From positions 1 to 37,938 of the forward strand of contig JABDBZ010000015.1 of the NCBI GenBank assembly GCA_013288385.1: a stretch of 37,938 nt of DNA, in the 5' to 3' direction. Of the stretch, positions 33,449 to 37,938 are shown piece after piece (the stretch's first letter is position 1; each line of letters opens with the position of its first letter). Origin of the DNA: Bacteroidota bacterium. Its GTDB lineage: Bacteria > Bacteroidota > Bacteroidia > B-17B0 > Aurantibacillaceae. The position numbers and the translations under genes are program-made. The notes under the pieces were generated by a model. That model saw nothing but the letters and a program-made list of their open reading frames with translations, made no database searches and was not told where the DNA came from.

Positions 33449-36172
33449 ATGGATAAATTTTCATACTTAGGAACCAGCGACGTAAATGCTGTTGAAGAGT
33501 TGTTTTCTCAGTTTCTTAAAGACCCGAATTCAGTTGATAAAACCTGGCAGGATTTTTTTAAAGGTTTTGAATTTGCAAAAACAGATTACTCACCAAATGG
33601 TGGAACAATTCCTGAAAATGTTACGAAGGAATTTAAAGTTATTAATCTAATAAATGGATACCGTTCGCGTGGGCATCTTTTCACCAAAACAAATCCGGTT
33701 CGTCAACGTAGAACTTATTCACCAACTTTAGATCTTGTAAATTTTGAATTATCAGATAAAGATCTCGATACCGTTTTTCAAGCTGGAAATCAAATTGGAA
33801 TTGGTGCAGCAAAACTAAAAGATATTGTTGCGTATTTAGAGTTAACTTATTGCAACAGTATTGGTGTTGAATATGCATTCCTTAGAAATCCTGATGAAAC
33901 AAAGTGGTTGCAAGAGCGTATTGAAAAATCGAAAAATGTTCCAACCTATTCAAAAGCAGAAAAGAAAGTTATTTTAGATAAATTAATTCAAGCAACTACA
34001 TTCGAAAATTTCTTAGCTACAAAATTTGTTGGCCAAAAACGTTTTTCATTAGAAGGTGGTGAAACATTTTTGCCTGCAATGAATACTGTTATAGAACATG
34101 CAGTTAAATTAGGAGTCGAAGATTTTGTTATTGGCATGTCACATCGTGGTCGCTTAAATGTTTTAACAAACATCTTAAATAAACCGGCTAAAGATATTTT
34201 TACTGAATTTGAAGGTAGACCAAGTGAAGATGGTTTATTTAACGGTGATGTTAAATACCATATGGGTTTTAGTTCAGATTTAATTAGCGATTCCGGTAAA
34301 CCAATTCATATTTCCCTTACACCAAATCCTTCCCATTTAGAAACTGTTGACCCGGTTGTAGAAGGTATTACCAGAGCAAAAATAGATTCGCGTTACAATG
34401 GTGATAATTCAAAAGCATTGCCAATACTTGTTCACGGTGATGCTGCTTTGGCTGGCCAAGGTGTAGTTTATGAAGTAATTCAAATGAGTCAGTTGGATGC
34501 TTACAAAACCGGTGGAACAGTTCATTTTGTTGTAAATAATCAAGTTGGTTTTACAACTAATTTTACTGATGGGCGTTCTTCTATTTATTGTACCGATGTT
34601 GCGAAAGTAGTTTTATCTCCGGTTTTCCATGTGAATGGTGATGATGTAGAAGCTCTGTGTTTAGTATCTCAACTGGCAATGGATTATCGTCAGAAATTTA
34701 AAAAAGATGTGTTCATTGATATTTTATGTTATCGTAAATATGGTCATAATGAAGGCGACGAACCTCGTTTCACACAACCGATGTTATACAAACAAATTGC
34801 TGCGCATCCAAATGCAAAAGATATTTATGCAAAAAAATTGGTTGAAGAAAAATCATTTTCAGATACTGAGATTAAAGAAGCGGAAAAAGAATTCAAAGAT
34901 AGTTTAGAATTGAGTTTAGATGCTGCCAAAAAACAAGAAAAAGCAAAGATCACTTCATTTCTTGAAGGCCAGTGGAAAGGCGTACGTATGGCTAATGCTA
35001 CTGATTTTGACGCATCTCCAAAAACTGCAATTGACCCAAAAGTATTTTTAGATCTCGCAAACAAATCTACCCAATTACCAAAAGATAAAAAGATTTTTAA
35101 TAAGATAGAAAAATTATTCAACGATCGTGTAAACATGATAACCAATGATAATTACGATTGGGCAATGGGAGAATTGTTAGCGTATGCTTCGTTAATGCAA
35201 GAAGGACATAATGTTCGTTTCAGTGGACAAGATGTTGAACGCGGAACTTTTTCGCACCGTCACGCAGTTGTGAAAATAGAAGACAGTGAAGAAGAATATA
35301 CACCGTTAAATAATTTAGGTACAAAAGGTAAATTAGAAATTTATAATTCGCATTTATCTGAGTATGCTGTTTTAGGATTTGAGTATGGCTACTGTTATGC
35401 ATCTCCAAATGCTTTAACTATTTGGGAAGCTCAGTTTGGCGATTTCTTTAACGGTGCGCAAATTATTATTGATCAATATTTATCGTGTTCGGAATATAAG
35501 TGGCGTCGTATGAATGGCCTGGTTGTATTGTTACCTCATGGTTACGAAGGGCAAGGTCCGGAACATTCAAGCGGAAGAATAGAACGTTTTTTACAAATGT
35601 GCGCTGAAAATAATATGCAAATTGTAAATACAACAACACCGGCACAACAGTTTCATGTAATTCGTCGTCAGTTAAAACGCGAATTCAGAAAACCATTAAT
35701 TTGTTTCACACCTAAGAAATTATTACGTTACCCAAGCTGTGTTTCTAAATTAGAAGATTTTACAAAAGCTTCTTTTAATGAAGTTCTAGATGATCAGGGA
35801 GCAAATGTAAAAGATGTAAAACGAATTGCACTTTGCAGCGGTAAAATTTATTACGATATGATTGAGCAACGTGCTAAAGAAAATGTAAATGACATAGCAT
35901 TTATTCGTTTGGAGCAATTGTATCCTTTTCCACAAAAACAATTACAAGTTATTTTGGATAAATATAAAAATGCAAAAGAATTTATTTGGGTTCAGGAAGA
36001 GAGTGAAAACATGGGGCCTTGGCGTTTTGTAGATTATAATTTAAGAAAATTGAATTTGAAATATGTTGGTAGAGAAGCAGCAGCTAGTCCGGCAACAGGT
36101 TTCATGAAACGTCATAATGCAGAAAATGAAGCGATCATGAATGCTATCTTTTCAAAAGTATTGGTGAAATAG
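33449..36172 (+). CDS. sucA: 2-Oxoglutarate dehydrogenase E1 component
   Basis: A 907-residue E1 of the 2-oxoglutarate dehydrogenase complex, normal length. It decarboxylates 2-oxoglutarate with thiamine diphosphate and transfers the succinyl group to the lipoyl arm of E2. The N-terminus SYLGTSDVNAVEELFSQFLK is the usual E2-binding tail. IGMSHRGRLNVL and the ThDP/Mg site GDAALAGQGVVYE (D331) with HFVVNNQVGFTT (N363/N364) are complete, as is GQDVERGTFSHRHAV in the C-terminal half. In the usual arrangement sucB follows directly. Here the stop codon (36170-36172) is followed with no spacer by the ATG of a MNT nucleotidyltransferase, then a HEPN gene, and only then sucB, 641 bases later. All appear to be one transcript. 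Confidence 0.96.
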   Translation: MDKFSYLGTSDVNAVEELFSQFLKDPNSVDKTWQDFFKGFEFAKTDYSPNGGTIPENVTKEFKVINLINGYRSRGHLFTKTNPVRQRRTYSPTLDLVNFELSDKDLDTVFQAGNQIGIGAAKLKDIVAYLELTYCNSIGVEYAFLRNPDETKWLQERIEKSKNVPTYSKAEKKVILDKLIQATTFENFLATKFVGQKRFSLEGGETFLPAMNTVIEHAVKLGVEDFVIGMSHRGRLNVLTNILNKPAKDIFTEFEGRPSEDGLFNGDVKYHMGFSSDLISDSGKPIHISLTPNPSHLETVDPVVEGITRAKIDSRYNGDNSKALPILVHGDAALAGQGVVYEVIQMSQLDAYKTGGTVHFVVNNQVGFTTNFTDGRSSIYCTDVAKVVLSPVFHVNGDDVEALCLVSQLAMDYRQKFKKDVFIDILCYRKYGHNEGDEPRFTQPMLYKQIAAHPNAKDIYAKKLVEEKSFSDTEIKEAEKEFKDSLELSLDAAKKQEKAKITSFLEGQWKGVRMANATDFDASPKTAIDPKVFLDLANKSTQLPKDKKIFNKIEKLFNDRVNMITNDNYDWAMGELLAYASLMQEGHNVRFSGQDVERGTFSHRHAVVKIEDSEEEYTPLNNLGTKGKLEIYNSHLSEYAVLGFEYGYCYASPNALTIWEAQFGDFFNGAQIIIDQYLSCSEYKWRRMNGLVVLLPHGYEGQGPEHSSGRIERFLQMCAENNMQIVNTTTPAQQFHVIRRQLKREFRKPLICFTPKKLLRYPSCVSKLEDFTKASFNEVLDDQGANVKDVKRIALCSGKIYYDMIEQRAKENVNDIAFIRLEQLYPFPQKQLQVILDKYKNAKEFIWVQEESENMGPWRFVDYNLRKLNLKYVGREAAASPATGFMKRHNAENEAIMNAIFSKVLVK

Positions 36173-36463
36173 ATGATAACGAAAGAACAAGAAAATATTA
36201 TTATTGATACGTTAAGGCCATTTAACCCATCATATATTGGTTTATTTGGTTCTTATGCTCGCAATCAAGAAACGATTCAAAGTGATATAGATTTATTAAT
36301 TGACTTAGATTACCCAAAATTGAACTTATTTGATATTGGAGGATTACATTGGGATTTAGAACAAAAATTAAAAACGAAAGTTGATTTAGCGTTTAAAAAT
36401 AAATTGAAAGAAGATTTTAAGCCATCTATTTTAAAAGACGTTATAGTACTTTACAAAGCATGA
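36173..36463 (+). CDS. mntA: MNT-type nucleotidyltransferase (MntA-like antitoxin)
   Basis: A 96-residue minimal nucleotidyltransferase. The GSX10DXD signature is complete (G26, S27, then D38 and D40 in LFGSYARNQ...SDIDLLID), and the third metal carboxylate is D71 in KVDLAFK. In the HEPN/MNT system, studied for HepT/MntA, the MNT protein adds AMP units to a tyrosine of the HEPN toxin and blocks it. All catalytic residues needed for that are here. The gene starts exactly at the base after the sucA stop and overlaps the HEPN gene by four bases (ATGA), so it depends on sucA transcription. Identification is by motif and neighbour; other MNT proteins act alone, but the HEPN gene makes the pair reading strong. 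Confidence 0.88.
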   Translation: MITKEQENIIIDTLRPFNPSYIGLFGSYARNQETIQSDIDLLIDLDYPKLNLFDIGGLHWDLEQKLKTKVDLAFKNKLKEDFKPSILKDVIVLYKA

Positions 36464-36795
36464 AACTTCAAATACCACATCTAAAGGATATACTTTTAGC
36501 TATCGATAAAATTGAAAGAGTGGCGAATGAAATAAGTTTTGATGAATTTATAAATGAATACAAATTGCATGATGTTGTTATGTACAATTTTATTATCATA
36601 GGGGAAGCTTCTAATCGAATATCTGAAGATTTCAAGAAAGCGAATAATAGTGTTGAGTGGCATAAACTAAAGGGTATGCGTAATCATTTAGCACACAGTT
36701 ATGATGAAATAGATTACAAAATTGTTTGGGATACAATTAAATCTGACTTGCAAACTTTAAAAATACAAATTCAAAAAATAGTTCAAAATACATAA
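36460..36795 (+). CDS. hepT: HEPN ribonuclease toxin (HepT-like, DUF86)
   Basis: A 111-residue all-helical HEPN protein with the active motif RX4HXY: R74-NHLA-H79-S-Y81 in GMRNHLAHSYDEIDY. R and H make the RNase site, and the tyrosine is the residue AMPylated by MntA-type partners. The DUF86 features HDVVMYNFIIIGEASNRIS and VWDTIKSDLQTL match the family. Nothing is truncated, so toxin activity is plausible. It overlaps the antitoxin gene by four bases, and sucB starts 18 bases past its stop (36796-36813, AT-rich, no promoter box). Alternatively the pair may be domesticated and regulate this operon; the sequence alone cannot tell. Confidence 0.88.
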   Translation: MKLQIPHLKDILLAIDKIERVANEISFDEFINEYKLHDVVMYNFIIIGEASNRISEDFKKANNSVEWHKLKGMRNHLAHSYDEIDYKIVWDTIKSDLQTLKIQIQKIVQNT

Positions 36796-36813
36796 TTTAA
36801 CCTATAATTTTTT

Positions 36814-37938
36814 ATGGCGATAGTAGAATTAAAAGTACCAAGTCCGGGAGAATCAATCACAGAAGTTGTAATTGCTCGTTGGGTAAAGCAAACTGGTGAT
36901 GTAGTTGATAAAGATGAAGTATTAGCTGAAATTGATTCAGACAAAGCAACTTTAACTTTGAATGCCGAAGAAGCAGGCAAGATAGAAATATTAGCTGCCG
37001 AAGGCGACACCGTAAAAGTTGGACAAGTAGTTGTAAAAGTTGATACGTCATTTAAACCGGAAGCAAAAACTGAAACTAAGAAAGAAGTTGTCACTTCGAG
37101 TACTTCGACTCCGCTCAGTACAGACTCAGTCGAGAAGCCGAAAACAGAAGCCAAAAAAGAGGAAACGAAAAAGGAAACAGCAACTGTCACTTCGAGCGGA
37201 GTCGAGAAGAATAACAACTCAACTTACGCAACCGGCACTCCTTCAATTGCTGCTGCAAAAATAATGGCTGAGAATAATATTGCATCAAAGCAATTAAACG
37301 GTTCTGGTAAAGATGGTCGAATAACCAAACAAGATGTATTATCTGCTTTATCAAATGGTTTACCAAATGTGCAACAGGTATTGAGTAATAGTTGGCAAGG
37401 TGAGCGCAAACAAGAACGTGTAAAAATGACATCGTTGCGCAAGGCAGTTGCTCGTCGTTTAGTAAGTGTAAAAAACGAAACTGCTATGTTAACTACTTTT
37501 AATGAAGTTGACATGAGTGCTATCTATGATATCAGAGCACGTTATAAAGATAAATTCAAGGAAGTGTATGGAACAAATGTAGGCTTCATGAGTTTCTTTA
37601 CCAAAGCGGTTTGCGAAGCATTGTATCATTATCCGTCGGTAAATGGAATGATAGATGGTGAAGAAATTGTGCTAAATAAATATTGCGATATTGGAATTGC
37701 AGTGAGTGCGCCAAAAGGATTAATGGTTCCTGTTTTAAGAAATGCAGAATTAATGAGTTTGGCAGAAATTGAAAAAGGAATTAAAGAATTGGCAGTTAAA
37801 GCACGTGATGGAAAATTAGGAATACCTGATATGGAAGGTGGAACTTTTACAATTACAAATGGTGGTGTGTTTGGAAGTATGATGAGTACACCAATTATTA
37901 ATCCGCCGCAAAGTGCAATTTTAGGAATGCATAATGTT
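36814..37938 (+). CDS. sucB: Dihydrolipoyl succinyltransferase E2 of 2-oxoglutarate dehydrogenase, partial
   Basis: The first 375 codons of E2; the gene runs off the right edge. Residues 1-78 are the lipoyl domain, with the lipoylated lysine K44 in EIDSDKATLTL. Residues about 79-138 are a Lys/Glu/Thr/Ser linker. Residues about 139-180 are the peripheral subunit-binding domain (TPSIAAAKIMAENNI, GSGKDGRITKQDVLSAL). The catalytic acyltransferase domain starts near 207 (RVKMTSLRKAVARRL, FNEVDMSAIYDIRARYK). The family's catalytic HXXXD lies beyond the window. Unusually, the linker contains two in-frame translated REP-type repeats, giving VTSS...VEK twice (residues about 92-108 and 124-132). It lies downstream of the HEPN gene in the apparent sucA operon. 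Confidence 0.94.
   Translation, partial: MAIVELKVPSPGESITEVVIARWVKQTGDVVDKDEVLAEIDSDKATLTLNAEEAGKIEILAAEGDTVKVGQVVVKVDTSFKPEAKTETKKEVVTSSTSTPLSTDSVEKPKTEAKKEETKKETATVTSSGVEKNNNSTYATGTPSIAAAKIMAENNIASKQLNGSGKDGRITKQDVLSALSNGLPNVQQVLSNSWQGERKQERVKMTSLRKAVARRLVSVKNETAMLTTFNEVDMSAIYDIRARYKDKFKEVYGTNVGFMSFFTKAVCEALYHYPSVNGMIDGEEIVLNKYCDIGIAVSAPKGLMVPVLRNAELMSLAEIEKGIKELAVKARDGKLGIPDMEGGTFTITNGGVFGSMMSTPIINPPQSAILGMHNV
37088..37209. repeat. Two REP-like repeats inside the sucB linker coding region
   Basis: Copy 1 (37088-37137) has GTCACTTCGAG, then CTTCGACTCCGCTCAG, then ACTCAGTCGAGAAG, the same bipartite plan as the intergenic copy at 19303-19352. Copy 2 (37185-37209) reads TGTCACTTCGAG then CGGAGTCGAGAAG, and all 25 bases are the exact reverse complement of the intergenic copy at 19393-19417. 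Both keep the reading frame. Confidence 0.85.

Noticed and set aside
36783..37217. 144-codon minus-strand open frame over the start of sucB
   Set aside because: Opposite-strand shadow: sucB itself has a convincing lipoyl domain, linker and subunit-binding domain in the plus frame.

Overview
The window looks like chromosomal DNA of a Bacteroidota bacterium, most likely class Bacteroidia; nothing in the sequence fixes the genus. The evidence is AT-rich coding sequence, secreted proteins ending in type IX secretion (T9SS) sorting domains of both the type A (PNP...KKLIKR) and type B (gliding-motility-associated) kind, promoters of the TTTG-N19-TAnnTTTG form, almost no Shine-Dalgarno sequences, and REP-like repeats of the CTTCGACTCCGCTC family. 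I found no tRNA, rRNA, CRISPR array or complete insertion sequence.

Layout. 1-952 (minus): start of a hotdog acyl-CoA thioesterase and a PolB-type 3'-5' exonuclease. 1052-3676: a tandem AAA+ ATPase (CbbX/SpoVK type) with a duplicated N-terminal domain. 3797-4707: an ORF6N-domain gene associated with two perfect palindromes, followed by a repeat-littered gap. 4829-7687: glycine decarboxylase gcvP with a clear terminator. 7896-17366: two adjacent sensor phosphatases. The first has 2502 residues (TPR, ten GAF domains, SpoIIE/PP2C phosphatase); the second is TPR, one membrane segment and the same phosphatase. 17468-19250: lemA and two TPM-domain genes. 19506-20348: tatC. 20617-23250: a lipoprotein M1 metallopeptidase. 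23287-28054 (minus): two paralogous PKD proteins with type B T9SS signals, separated by a repeat-rich gap; a MITE-like element lies just upstream of the second. 28294-32428: a tightly coupled three-gene unit (FG-GAP T9SS protein, c-type cytochrome/beta-propeller lipoprotein, DCC-family thiol protein). 32600-33375 (minus): an AhpD-like protein and a SPOR protein. 33449-37938: sucA, a HEPN/MNT toxin-antitoxin pair, then sucB, which runs off the end.

How the genes fit together. Housekeeping metabolism (gcvP, sucA, sucB) alternates with envelope and secretion functions (tatC, the T9SS cargo proteins, the M1 lipoprotein, SPOR, LemA/TPM) and with signalling (the SpoIIE pair). The most notable observations are: the mntA/hepT-type pair set seamlessly between sucA and sucB; REP-type repeat DNA translated in frame as the sucB interdomain linker; the ten-GAF phosphatase, whose coiled-coil linkers alternate in length by one heptad; the palindromes in and after the ORF6N gene; and the unassigned duplicated domain in front of the AAA+ motor. 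All functional statements rest on motif recognition by eye; no database search was possible.
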